The notes beneath the pieces were generated by a model. It was not told where the DNA came from. It saw only the letters and a program-made list of their open reading frames with translations, and ran no database searches. The position numbers and the translations under genes were made by a program. A DNA stretch of 64,000 nucleotides, from the NCBI GenBank assembly GCA_034440635.1, contig JAOTON010001898.1, forward strand, positions 1,087,501 through 1,151,500, given 5' to 3'. Numbering within the stretch: the stretch's first letter is position 1; each line of letters opens with the position of its first letter. Shown one piece after another: positions 33,760-44,504 of this stretch. The DNA is from Lepas anatifera. Taxonomy: Eukaryota; Arthropoda; Thecostraca; Lepadidae.

Positions 33760-34578
33760 CGAGGTGTTTTTTTAATGGTGTTTACCGTGACGCAGTGTTT
33801 CTATTGTTGACATCTCTGACGTTGTATTTTACTAGCCCTGTTCGATGCATTCATTGTACAGCCGGTTCCACACTGATTGCTAGGTATAAGTGTCAGCTGT
33901 TTTAGAACATATCTTAAAAATAATTACACCTCTCACAAAAGATTTCGTCTTAAGTAATGTATTTTGACGGGCTCTTTAAACCTGAGACCCTTCAAATTGC
34001 ATGAGACGTCAATTTGGGAAAATTATGGACAAAAAATGTTTGCACAGATCCCGATGATTTTTCCGTGTCTTTTCTCAATTACTTCCGAATTTTGGACACT
34101 AGGAAGTATTTCGCACGTCATTTTATGCAGCCAGTTCAAACGCAGCAGGTAAGGCACCAATGGTGTCGGCAAGGACCACCACTTGCGAGCTAGTTCGCAA
34201 AAACGACCGCGGCCTGATACAAATCAGTAGGGTACCGCCCGTACGTACAGTCTTCTGGTGCGGTATCGTCGACTCGGTCCCGCCCGGAGAACATTTACCA
34301 TTGTCACGTGCAGCGATGTTGGCGTTTAAATACAGGTCGGCGATGGCGGGGTGCAGTAATGGGAGTTGTTCTGTGTGGTGTTCTGTGTGGTGCGTGTTCC
34401 GGTGGCTGTTATGATCTGAGCGGGTGTCTTTGTTGGCGGAATTGTGCCAAGGTTGGAGCGTCGGGGACCAGTGTTCTCCGGCAGCTCCGGCAGCTTGCGA
34501 GCTGCCAATTGGCTGTGGTGGCTGGTCCGGTGTCAGCCGGAGAAAAGCCCTGCACCAATCAGTGGATCAAACTCAGCC
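33760..34578. other. 3' flank of the C7orf50-like gene; no further gene
   Basis: The start of this stretch should be 3' UTR. 34160-34570 is GC-rich with tandem GTTCTGTGTGGT (about 34368-34391), but no recognised coding sequence. Confidence 0.4.
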
Positions 34579-34580
34579 TA

Positions 34581-35367
34581 ACACGCGCATTGACGGGGTC
34601 TGAGCCGCCTCATTTTGACGGGGGAGTGGGTACCTCCTCCCCCTAAGATCTCGAGAACCACACTGGAAGCCCAACCAAAATCCTGCAAGCCCATCCAATT
34701 TTGTATTAAAGCCTTCGAAATTTGTTAGCGAAGTCAAATTAAGCTCACCGGAGGTCAAGGCTTGTCACCGTAGGAATAACATGGAAATGAAGGGTTTCAG
34801 TCATAACATCTGAACTAGTAGAGATAGAGCAAAATAATTTATACGTTCAGAATACTCGCAGCAAGCCGAATCGAATGGTATGTAGTATGACCGTGCTAAG
34901 TCAAATTTATGATTTGAACTGACCTGTGGTCAGTTCAAATTGGGTCACAGTAACATTAGACATAACATTAGAAACGCAAGGATAAGACAAACCCTGTGCC
35001 GTCAAAATGAATGCTGCATCACCGTCCACTTCTAAGCTATTCAGTTTAAACAATTTGTCCCGTGTTTTTCCAAGGGAGAGGTCATGGCTCGTATCTGACC
35101 TTAGGTTATCGATATCGAAAATCCTGGAATATATTTTGTAGTACCCGGTAGGCCCATCATGTGCAATGAGTTTCGGGTCTGAGAGTCGACCCTAATCCTA
35201 CTTCTGCTTTCTTAAACATTTTTAGAGCTGAGGTCACTTGCAATGATGACCTTAAAAAGTCTTAAAAATGATCACAGAAAAGGTATACCAAGTACGCACG
35301 CCGCAGTTTTTATTCTATCTTCGAAAAACCTGAGGGAAGGGTACCTGCACCCCGTCAATGCGCGTGT
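34581..35367. mobile_element. TA-flanked AGGTCA-rich miniature element, intact ends
   Basis: 787 bp with near-identical inverted ends (ACACGCGCATTGACGGGG and complement ACACGCGCATTGACGGGG), flanked by TA at 34579-34580 and 35368-35369. The interior is in reverse orientation relative to 59665-60509 and contains the same TGACCTTAGG and GAGGTCATGGCTC blocks. No transposase. Confidence 0.85.
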
Positions 35368-35369
35368 TA

Positions 35370-35603
35370 AATGCATGGGCGTTTTCTTTACTAGGTATAA
35401 GCTGTATAGTTTGACCACTTACAGGGATCTTTTTGTGCCATCTGCTTAAGGACGTCGTCAGGCCAGGTTTATCACGGGAGCCATCTCACCGTGTTAGCTT
35501 CACGACCGCGGCGTCTACTGAGATCACCAAATCGACTCCGAGGAATAAATCAAATATACTCGCTTTCAAGCTTAGTTTGGTGCTGCAAAGAATAATAAAA
35601 TAT
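35370..35603. other. No feature seen
   Basis: Short spacer between two TA-flanked elements, with no recognised content. Confidence 0.35.
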
Positions 35604-35605
35604 TA

Positions 35606-37761
35606 ACCCGCGTCCCACCGGGGGTCCGGCGCCACCTTCGCCCCACCGGGGGCATCGATGGCCCACCCCTCTAACTCTGAAAATATGGGGGTTAGCGCAA
35701 ATCCGCAAAGTGCATTAGAAAGTTCGCGTGAATTCAGTAAGAAACTACTTTGCATGTTTAAGCGCTCAGGTCAATGGTTTGGCCTCCAGAAGTCAAGTTA
35801 GGTCAAGATCGGCTATTTTCACTTAACCTTCGCCCGGGTGGGGGTCTTTTTGACCCCTGGGTTTTTCGAAGTGACCAAGGGCGCGCAGCCGCCAAACTTG
35901 GTCTAGCTGTTCCTTTATCATTTTTACATTTTTCCTAAACATTTTGGCTCAGGTCTATCAGGTCAGGTCACCAAGCCAGGTGAAGTGACCTCACCTAAAA
36001 ATACTTAGGACCGCATAACTAAAGAAGGGTTTATCGATCAGTTAAAACTCATACCACATATTGGGCCCACCAGGAGCTACAACATTTGTTCCGGGATTTT
36101 TGATATTGGTGACCTAAGGTCATGTGGGCATGACCTCCCCATTGTCAATACATGGGGAAAATCACGAAATGAGCTTTTCTCAGTAAGTATGGATGGAATC
36201 AACTTCAAACATTTGTTGGACTTGCTCTTAGCCCATTTCTGGAGCTGATAACAAAATTTTTGACTTGTGACCTTTAAAAGGTCACCTTAGGTCAAATAAG
36301 CATTTTTGGTGTTTTTTCTATAAATTTTGAATAAAATAAGATAAAGCTTTAATTTTGTCACCAAAGTGTTTGTATAGTCACTGGAAGTCAAATGTATACA
36401 TCATGACTATACCAGGTCAGTTGGGTCAGACCGTTGACCTGGGTCGGTCAATTCTTAATTTGACCTGGCATAGAATATCATATATCATTCGATTCGTATT
36501 GACGAGAGGATTGCAATGGTGCATAAACTATGGCTGTATCTTGTTTGGTTTGGAAGCTATTAGCAAAAGTAAACGCCCTTATGATGGGTGGCTTGGACAT
36601 TCCCAGAATATGCCCAATATGTAGTGACCTGTAGCTCCTAGGCTTTGACCTGACACGAAAATGAATGCCACTGTAATGAAGCGCATCTCAAGAGCTTTCG
36701 AATGGTGTTGGAAAATTTGTCTAGCTATCATAGTTTCTGGATATATGGGTTTTCTTAGTACACCTCTATTAGCGATTTTGACCTATTTTGACCTCTGGTG
36801 ACCTTGATATTGACCTGACAAGAAAAATTACCGAAGTATTTTCGATATATTTTCGAAGGCTTTCGATTGCCTTTTGGTTTTTTAGCTACCTTAGTTTTTG
36901 AGATCGTGGGGGTCTTTTCCCCCCACCGGCGAGGTGGCTCGTACCCGCCCGGGCGGGTTAAATATCCAATGCTGAAGCAAACTGGGCATAACTCTTATGC
37001 CATTGGAGCTATTGAGATCTGGTGAAGTACATTGGATAGGAAAATGCCAGACCTTTTTCCGCTATGGGGGGAACGTAATGACCTCCCGCCAGTAGTTTGA
37101 CCTCCAGAGGTTACCTCGTGACCTCATATGACCTGAGGTCACGAAAGGTCAGAAAGTGGCCCTGCCGTATATAAAATTAAAGCCAGTAACGAGAGATACA
37201 TGATGGTGTTGTTCTCTAGCTTAATTAGGTCAAAAGTTATTGTCAAAAACTGTTTTTGACTCCTGGTGACCTTGGATGACCTTGAAGAGGTCAAAGGGAA
37301 AATATGGCTCCTGGGAACCGTGAAATGGTCTCCAAGAACGCTTTTCTGAGCAAGCCGAGCATTTGCAATCGTTTTTGTGACCTTTAGATCATAAGACAGC
37401 TTTCCCCATGATTTTTCAATGGGAGAGGTCACCTCGTGACCTGACCCCAAGTCACGAAATCGAAAAAAATCCCGGATATACACCTTGTAGACCCTGGAGG
37501 GGTCATGAAGTGTAGGAAGTTTCAAATCGATCTACTTAGAAATGTAGCTCTTATAGAGCTCAAAAATTGAAGTGAGGTGACCTTGGTTGGCCTCGCCTGG
37601 TGACCTGACCTTGGGTGACCCGGGGTAAGAAATTTCAGGAATGGTGGGAAAATAATGGAGTGAGAGTTAGAGCCCTCAACCGTGGTGCTGCGCCTCGTCG
37701 TTTTTCTGCTATCCCGAAAAAAACCTTAGGGGGCCATCGATGCCCCCGGTGGGGCGAGGGT
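35606..37761. mobile_element. TA-flanked AGGTCA-rich element (ACCCGCGCCCC subfamily) with nested element
   Basis: Ends ACCCGCGTCCCACCGGGGG and (complement) ACCCTCGCCCCACCGGGGG, with TA at 35604-35605 and 37762-37763. GGGGGCATCGATGGCCC follows each terminus. The right third (37270-37761) matches 63240-63672, which is a shorter deletion derivative. A related element is nested at 35826-36958. Dense AGGTCA/TGACCT around 37080-37140, 37260-37290, 37425-37450 and 37570-37620. Non-coding. Confidence 0.8.
35826..36958. mobile_element. Nested TA-flanked AGGTCA-rich element
   Basis: Inside 35606-37761, with ends ACCTTCGCCCGGGTGGGGG and (complement) ACCCGCCCGGGCGGGTACG and TA at 35824-35825 and 36959-36960. 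The interior follows the shared family order: AGGTCAGGTCACCAAGCCAG, GACCTAAGGTCATG, CATGACCTCCCCATTG, ATACCAGGTCAGTTGGGTC, and a TGACCTATTTTGACC cluster at about 36779. Confidence 0.75.
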
Positions 37762-37820
37762 TAAGAAAGTGAACGCCGGGAGGTTTTTGGGTTCGGAAAG
37801 ACATGCGGCCCATGGTCGAT

Positions 37821-38057
37821 ATGCGGATCCAGGGGGCACGTGTCCCCCCGATCGACCCTCAGCGCACCCTGAAGTGGTCACGGCGCCCTCCTGAAAGGTC
37901 CATGGCGCCCCCCCCTGAAATGTTCCCTCCATCCCCAGGATGCGAAAATCAGTGCCCATCGATAGGATTTTGCACCCACCTGATAGGTTTTGCCGGTCAA
38001 AGTTGCGCCCCCGGGAAGATTCCCCCTCCCCGATCGCCAATCCTGGATCCGCCTATG
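37821..38057 (-). repeat. Dispersed repeat with GGATCCGCC ends, copy 4
   Basis: Inverted relative to the copies in the Atg18a intron. Begins ATGCGGATCCAGGGGGCACG and ends TCCTGGATCCGCCTATG. The body shares GATAGGTTTTGCCGGTCAAA and GGATGCGAAAATC in reverse. Probable miniature DNA transposon. Confidence 0.65.
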
Positions 38058-39223
38058 CCAGGGTCAATGTCGACATCTACACTGATTTGACTCCGACACC
38101 GGGCTTCGTCTTTTGTCTTGGATCCACGCAGAATTCCGTTAGAGCTCATTAAAAAACTAAACATGATATTTTACGGCCCATGGCGCGGTTGTAAGTGTGA
38201 ATGGTGACGCTAGTGAAATCAGTCTCGCAACCGGTGCTGCATCGCATCCTTTCTTCAAGTGCTCCAGACCAGCCTCCGTGACCAGTAAAGTGTTTGTCTG
38301 GAAAACATCCCGTTGGCCGCTGATCGGGGAGGCAGCGGCCGCTGGCGCTGGAGAAAGTGCGTGGTGGTGGCTCGCCCCCGCACCGCTCTCACCCGGGGTC
38401 GGCTGCAGGCCGGGGCTCTCCTTCCAGTGAAGGTGCAGCTCCCCGTACGACCGGTACTGTCGCTACTGGTACCGCTGCGGCTGGAACTGGCCAACAGTGA
38501 AACCGACCGGGGGGCAGTCGGTGTCGTTCATGAGCCGCTGTCGCTGAGTCAGCCGATTTGGCGCGGTTGACGCGCTGGGAACAGTTGAGACAGTGTCAAG
38601 ATCAGTGTTCGATATGCATCGTGACTGAGATGAGAGTGAAAGCCATGGTAGAGCGGATACTATTTTTATGACTGGAAAAGGAGAACCATAGGAAGCCGCC
38701 CCGGGCTTGACTCTTCAGTACAAGAGAAGCTCGTCCCTGAATTCCATGAAGGACAGTGAATGTGCTCGACAAATCTGGAGCACGGAAACGAAGCAAGTGC
38801 ATTTAGAGGATAGCAAATCCTCATTTCGGACCACTCGTGGACGAACTGTGCGGAGGTTTTGCTGAAGTTGGGAGAGCAGGCGCGTCATTCGATGGCGGCG
38901 GCGTTGATATTACGTTGTTTGTTGTGGTGAACGAGAAGGAAAAGACACCGCGACTGTCCGTGTGTCAATAGCTCTTTGTTTTGGACATCGTGAGCAAGCG
39001 CGGAACATTTCACTCCCGGGTTGTTCTTCATTGAACAGAACTCTTTATTTATGGTGATAATTATTCAAGGACAAACGCTTCAGAGAAGTCAACGTTATCA
39101 GCACGATGCGCGTGAATGTTTTTAGGACTGTCTCGTAAATCGTTGGAAGTGGCACTAGAGGTAAGACCCACGATCGGAGGGTAGAGATCTGGAAAGTCTC
39201 CTGCTGCGGACCAGTCGCTCCGG
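38058..39223. other. Upstream region of the secreted-protein gene
   Basis: Mostly unique, GC-rich sequence with no recognised exon. It should hold the promoter and 5' UTR of the frame starting at 39224. A donor-like GAG|GTAAGAC occurs near 39160, but there is no acceptable acceptor between it and the start codon. Confidence 0.4.
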
Positions 39224-41053
39224 ATGGCCTCTCCGTGCGCCTGGTGCCAGTGTCTGGCGACAGTCCTGCTGCTGCTGTGCGCTGACCCGACTCAGCAGCA
39301 GAGCATCGAACGCGCCGGACTGGTGCTGTTTCCGGACGCAGGTGGTGGTGTTCAGACGCTGGAGGCCGGCAGGGACGAGCCGTCTGCTACAGCGGACGCC
39401 TTCAGCGCCTTCACGGTCGGCGGGTCGAGTCAGCTGACCAGCCCTGGCACAGGACTCGCAGGCTCGAGCGATGCAACCCCACTAGACAGTGGAAGGCTCG
39501 TATTCACGCCCAGCAGAGGCACCAACTCCATACCCGGCGGGCTGCCGGCGCCTGCTGACCCGCCAGTCCAGGCTGAGAAGCTGCGCCGACTGAAGGCCTA
39601 CCTCCAGCACGTCCGGCTGTCCCAGCAGGCCGAACGTGCCGAGGCGCTGCGCCGAGCGAAGCTGAAGGAACTGGGCCAGCGCGGAGCGAGTGCGCCTTCT
39701 AGTCTGACCCTGGCCTCGCCAGTGCCAGCCGGAGCATCCCTGGCAGGGAGGGTCAAATTTGAAAGTCCTAACTTAAACAGAGGTGGCATCAACTCCAATG
39801 GCGTGCTGCAGGCCCAAGAGGAGCTGAGAAAAGTTCTCCAGGGCGGCAATCTGCTGACAGGACCGAGTGTAGATCAGCAGCCGGCATTACCCACGGTGGA
39901 CTCGGTCAGAACATCAGACCCAGAAACTTTCCAGGCACAAGATGAGCTCCGGAGGTTGAACTTGGACTCAGGTGCAGCGTCTGCTGAAGCCGATGTGTCC
40001 CGCCAAGAACGCATCCGGCTGCTGACTCCAGGTACAGTAGACCGACCCATTCAAAGGCCTGCTGCGACTTTGCTCCGCCGGGGAAGAGCCGAACTCCCTA
40101 CGCTGGTTCCTAAAGCCTTCAAGAGCCTTCAAAGAGACCAAGAGCCAGGCGACTTTCTGACAATCCGCTCAGACGATAGTCCTTTGCAGCCTGCAGAGGT
40201 GTCGGACTCAGGGGTCCGTCGGGGCAGTTTTGGGCCCCTAACTAGCAGATTCACTAGGTCGCGTCTCTTTGAGCTGAGCAAAACTCGGCCGCTAAGGCAG
40301 AAGAGCATCATCACTACTGACAGTTCAGGCACCAGCGGTGGCCTTGCGCGAGAACCGACAAGTCTCTTCGACGCAGTCACCGGAGAAACACAGGATTTTA
40401 CGGCATTCCGTACAGCTGAAGTAGGCCTGAATGGATCTGACGAAGACTTGTCACCAGTCTCTCACCCCAGGAGCGGTGCTGTCCCTTCGGGTGCCGACTC
40501 GGCGTCGGTGTCCAGCGACCTCCGGGTCTGGATCCAGACCTCTGATGGCGTGGTCAGGGCTATGGAACTGGTCGGCGTGGCAGCACCTCCGAGCGACGAG
40601 GCCCTGGACCTGCAGCCAACTGCCTCCTCCCCCGTTCCAACCGTTGTTGTAAATGATCGGCACGTGCGTGTATCTGACCCTCCGGCGTTCGGAGGTGCCC
40701 TGGAAGAATCCGACCTAACGCTGGAGAACGTGAGTATCCCTGTCGCGTCTGCGGACCCGGTGGAGATCGTCAATGGTGGATCAGCCTACCTGCTGGCCGC
40801 CGAGGACGGCTCTCTGTACGTTGTAACAGCGCAGTCAGATCGGAGAAGTGCGGCGGAAGAGCCGCAGGTCTCACCGGATGATCCGAAACGCTTGGAGCGA
40901 GAATCTCCAGCACCAATCTCAGTGCACTCTTCCAGTATAAATCGAAGATCACAGGACCAGCGGATCTCTGGCGAGCTGCTTCCTTTAGCTGCACACTCAG
41001 GCACTGGCCCTGTTCCTGTCGGAGGCTCTGACTCCTATCTGCCGAGGCTCTGA
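39224..41053 (+). CDS. Unrecognised secreted low-complexity protein (609 aa)
   Basis: I do not recognise this protein. The start is well supported: an in-frame TAG lies 14 codons upstream (39182) and the first residues form a signal peptide with core LATVLLLLCA (11-20). The mature part is rich in Ser, Pro, Gly, Ala and Asp. Residues about 115-152 form a charged helix (AEKLRRLKAYLQHVRLSQQ...), and two related blocks follow at 196-205 (QAQEELRKVL) and 237-246 (QAQDELRRLN). The later part has SDPVPV-like repeats and GGSAYLLAAEDGSLYVVTAQ. No catalytic or cysteine-rich domain is seen, so an extracellular structural role is possible but only inferred. GC-rich codon use supports real coding. The frame ends at TGA 41051-41053, but the open frame resumes at once (next entry), so the true C-terminus is uncertain. 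Confidence 0.7.
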   Translation: MASPCAWCQCLATVLLLLCADPTQQQSIERAGLVLFPDAGGGVQTLEAGRDEPSATADAFSAFTVGGSSQLTSPGTGLAGSSDATPLDSGRLVFTPSRGTNSIPGGLPAPADPPVQAEKLRRLKAYLQHVRLSQQAERAEALRRAKLKELGQRGASAPSSLTLASPVPAGASLAGRVKFESPNLNRGGINSNGVLQAQEELRKVLQGGNLLTGPSVDQQPALPTVDSVRTSDPETFQAQDELRRLNLDSGAASAEADVSRQERIRLLTPGTVDRPIQRPAATLLRRGRAELPTLVPKAFKSLQRDQEPGDFLTIRSDDSPLQPAEVSDSGVRRGSFGPLTSRFTRSRLFELSKTRPLRQKSIITTDSSGTSGGLAREPTSLFDAVTGETQDFTAFRTAEVGLNGSDEDLSPVSHPRSGAVPSGADSASVSSDLRVWIQTSDGVVRAMELVGVAAPPSDEALDLQPTASSPVPTVVVNDRHVRVSDPPAFGGALEESDLTLENVSIPVASADPVEIVNGGSAYLLAAEDGSLYVVTAQSDRRSAAEEPQVSPDDPKRLERESPAPISVHSSSINRRSQDQRISGELLPLAAHSGTGPVPVGGSDSYLPRL

Positions 41054-41382
41054 CCCTGTCCCCGTCGTAGTACTCAGGTCTCTGACCCTGCCCCCGTCAG
41101 CATCAGCTCCGCGGGCGCCACGTACGTTTATCTCAGCGCAGTATATCCTGCACCGAGGTCCGATGACCGTCCGATGAAGTCCGAATCTGCCGGAAACAAT
41201 GTTCAAACGATGGCAACAGCGACAGCCAGGAATCCACTGAAAGTTCAAAAGATAACAACAGTGGCAGTCCCGCGGCGCAGGATCCGACCCGGTCCTCAGC
41301 TCCCTTCGAGTGGACGATCGCGGAATCTTTTTCTTCCCGGGCGACGTCATCCATTCTTTTGGCATTGCACCGAGCGCCAGCG
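41054..41382 (+). other. Open in-frame continuation ending in a splice donor
   Basis: In the same frame as 39224-41050 there are 109 further sense codons with no stop, ending at a consensus donor GCG|GTAAGT (41383). The translation includes VSDPAPVSISSAGATYVYLS, which resembles the repeats just before the stop (GTGPVPVGGSDSYL). The TCTGACCC motif occurs three times around the stop, and the middle copy is out of phase with the other two. This could be stop readthrough, a compensated indel, a sequencing error, or an exon joined by alternative splicing. Confidence 0.5.
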
Positions 41383-41383
41383 G

Positions 41384-42743
41384 TAAGTTAGTGTGCGCCT
41401 GCCGCAGTAAAACAGGGTAACGGCCGGCGTGGGCCCCTGTAGCCTCACGCCATCAGCCAGAAAACCTGCAGCAGGATATAGCTGGTGGATGAGGCCTGGC
41501 GTGTAGCAGCAAAACCAGGTCTGCTCACTAACTGAAGAACAAAACCCTTAAGGTACCACAATGGGGGTTATAAGACATTATAAGACCGATATTTCCCGGC
41601 ACCGCCTGGGCTCTTTTGTTACCCACCGCCGCCGGGCATTGGGCTATGATTGACCCACCCACCTCCCCAAATTTGTTGATCTCGGGAACTGGCGGTGATA
41701 CGGAAAAAATAAAACGCCGTTGAAAGCGTCTAACTGGTTTCTATTTTTTAGTTTAGTTTGAATCGTACCCGTTGACCTGAGATACCAAAGTGGCACAAAA
41801 TGTGTACAATTTAAGGCCATTTAGGAAATGAGTGACGTCAAAGTAGTCAAAAATGAATAGAATTTAGGGTCATTTAGAAAATTACCTCTAACGCGGGAAT
41901 AATGAGAGGAAGAACAAAGCCAAACGCATCAAAGTGTTTTTCTTGACCCAACGATTCAAATGACATGCGGCATGTCATTTTCACCCATCACCGCCCAGGC
42001 TGTTTTCCAGGGTTAGCAGCAGCCGGCAGAAAGTAGTTTTAACCACTGATTTTTACCGGTTTAAACCGCCTGGCAAAACCCTTACCGGCAAAAACTATTC
42101 ACAACGGAATATGAGCCGATATTTCCGTGAAATACCAACGTCACATCTAAATCTTCTGACATTAAAACTTACCTGGTTGTGTATTAAGATGCTTTAGTTA
42201 CCTCTTATTCCAACTTATCATGAAAATTCAACAAGTCATTGAAGCCAAATCGGTGTTTAAAAGCCGCTGACGTAGTATAACAGTTTCTAATGGTTGTGTG
42301 ACTGCATCTTATCTTTCTGACTAAGCACAATATCCTGATATGTATGAAGTATTGTTCCTCCTGTTATCAGTTGGAACCTTAGTCTCGTGTACGGAATGGT
42401 ATTGTGGGACATTAAAACCCAAGTCGTCATTTTTGGTCTTCTGCTTAAAGTACAAGCATGCAACTAGATGGGCAGCTTCAGATATATGTGTTCAAATGTG
42501 TTCAATATAGATTCAAGACCAGGTCGCTTCCAATTAGGAAGAAGACGAGAAATAAGATGAACCATAATCCAAGTAAAAATGTAAATTAAGACAGGCAGAA
42601 AAAAACTGTCATTGATGTGCACAAGCTTGTCGGAAAATTCCTTCATTGTCTGTTTGGCAAAGCTATTTTTATGCGAAATAGATAGTAAATACGTTGCTTC
42701 AAGGCAGCTGCCAGCCAAGATTACTTTTCAAAGGCTGGATCAT
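41384..42743. other. No further exon recognised
   Basis: If 41383 is a real donor this is intron, but I found no convincing downstream exon on the plus strand. The sequence contains repeated CACCGCC(C/G) motifs (41590-41640, 41985-42000) and is otherwise AT-rich and unremarkable. Confidence 0.35.
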
Positions 42744-42745
42744 TA

Positions 42746-43562
42746 ACACGCACCCCGCTGGGGGCCGAAATTCGCCCCCTCCTGGTTTTCCCCAGATAAC
42801 CCAAAGAAATGAAGACGCAGAACAACGAAACTTGCAGTACCTTATCCCTGATTAATTTTACGCATCTGATCAAAATTTTTAGGTCAGGTCGTGTCAGGTC
42901 AAGGAGCTATCCAAGGTCAAGTGACCCAACCTTAAAACCCAAAAACACGAGTTTGAACGGGCGCCTAAGGAACATCAGTCCACCGATCAGTTTGAAACTC
43001 TCACAATATGATGAGGTTATTAGGGTCTACAAATCTGCTATCTCGGAATTTGTATATTGTTGACTTAAGGAGGGGTCAATTTTTTGGTCATCCCATTATA
43101 AGTCTATGGTGAACAATAGAAACGGCTCTTTTTCGGTAAATACTGGATAGATAAAGCTGAAAATCCTCAAGCCGTATATTCTTACCATGATCCTGACCAT
43201 ATGGTTGAGTTTTTGACCATCTGACCTCTCAAAGATCATGTCAGGTCAGGAGCATACAGTGATTGTTTTGCCAATGAATTCTTGCTGAATTGAGATAAAG
43301 CTCCCATTTTGCTTGCATTTTGCTTATAATGTCACGGGGAGTTGATTGATATGAAACATGACCATACCAGGTCACCCTGTGACCTTGACCTAGCTCGATG
43401 TCAGGCTATTGTTACAATTTGACCTAGAAAGGTCAAATCATACATTATTCGATTTGCCACGATGAGAGGAATCCAATGATGCATGAATATTTGCTCTAGC
43501 TTTGCTGAGTAAAAATCTAGACGGAGAAACGTACACTGCCTTGTTGTAAGCCTATGGAACCT
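42746..43562. mobile_element. TA-flanked AGGTCA-rich element, right end missing
   Basis: The left end ACACGCACCCCGCTGGGGG follows TA at 42744-42745. The interior matches the family (CAGGTCGTGTCAGGTCAAGG; ACCATACCAGGTCACCCTG, identical with 31420-31440). The right side is interrupted by a LINE tail at 43563, so the right terminus is lost or displaced. Confidence 0.6.
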
Positions 43563-44080
43563 TATTTGTTTATTTGTTTATTGAGAATAATCAACAACAG
43601 GTATGCACCCAATTATAGCTGAAGTCGAAGTGAAAAACATCGGATGAATGGCAGTAAACATGAGACACGGTAAGATAATAAGACTGTAAAATTGTAACTG
43701 TGAAAATTTTTAAATGAACAGGAAAAACACTGCACTTCACCTCACGGAAACAAATAAATATGCCGGTCTTTAAACATTCAAAGTGGATGGCTTCGTATAT
43801 GTTTCGTGACACTCGATTTAAAATCTGCCAATGCTGATTTGAAAGGGTCGGCTTCTGGATATCGCGTAACATGACTGTTAAAACAGAGCGCCGCCCGCGA
43901 AAACAAACCACGCCTTATTGTTTCCACACTGAGAAAAAAGTTTACTCCGAAAAACAGTGTTCCATTTGGGTTCAAAATGACTCCATCTAAGGGCGGCCAA
44001 AAACCCCTTTTTTCGAGAGTTAATTACTCTTTTTTTAGTTTCCAGTAGTTTAATTTTGGCACGCGTGCACGCGTGCCACC
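43563..44080 (-). pseudogene. 3' end of a minus-strand non-LTR retrotransposon
   Basis: Read on the minus strand it ends in an AATAAACAAATAAACAAATA tail at 43563-43585, typical of a LINE 3' end. Upstream, the short frame 43975-43778 (FFLSVETIRRGLFSRAALCF...DPFKSALADFKSSV) has the shape of a LINE ORF2 C-terminus. Only the extreme 3' part is present. The assignment rests mainly on the tail and is moderate. Confidence 0.45.
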
Positions 44081-44496
44081 GGAACATGGAGCAATTGCTC
44101 TCTCATAGCCCTGGTTCGCCGGCGTTCATGTACCTAAGGGGAACGCTCCGAGCAGGAGCGGAGGCAATGTTCCCGGAAATAATTTTAAAAAGAAAGCATA
44201 CATCATACTGGAGCCTCCTCTGGGACCAGTATGGGACCTACGGAGGTAACAGTTTTTACTGTTCCCGGGGTAAGGGGCTGTTCATAAATAATGGCACTTT
44301 TTTGGAGGGTATTCTAACCCTCCCATCCCCTCCCTTCGTCCTGACGTCACTTTTGGGTAGACCCCTAGTAATGGCGTCATTTTTGGAGTAAACGCTAAAA
44401 ATGATACAGCTATAAAACACACTGCGTGTTGCAGTCTCTGTTTAAGTTTATGATAACAAGGTTTTAAGCCAGGGTGTAAATTTCCGAACATCATAG
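44081..44496. other. No gene; orphan transposon end
   Basis: Contains an end-like CAGGGTGTAAATTTCC at about 44470, related to the terminus of the element that starts at 44505. It may be the end of an older, interrupted relative. No coding sequence recognised. Confidence 0.35.
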
Positions 44497-44504
44497 GGGG
44501 TGCC

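Noticed and set aside
40129..41004. Minus-strand and alternative-frame ORFs opposite the secreted-protein gene
   Set aside because: Shadows of the 609-codon frame in GC-rich coding sequence. None has a signal, domain or start context.
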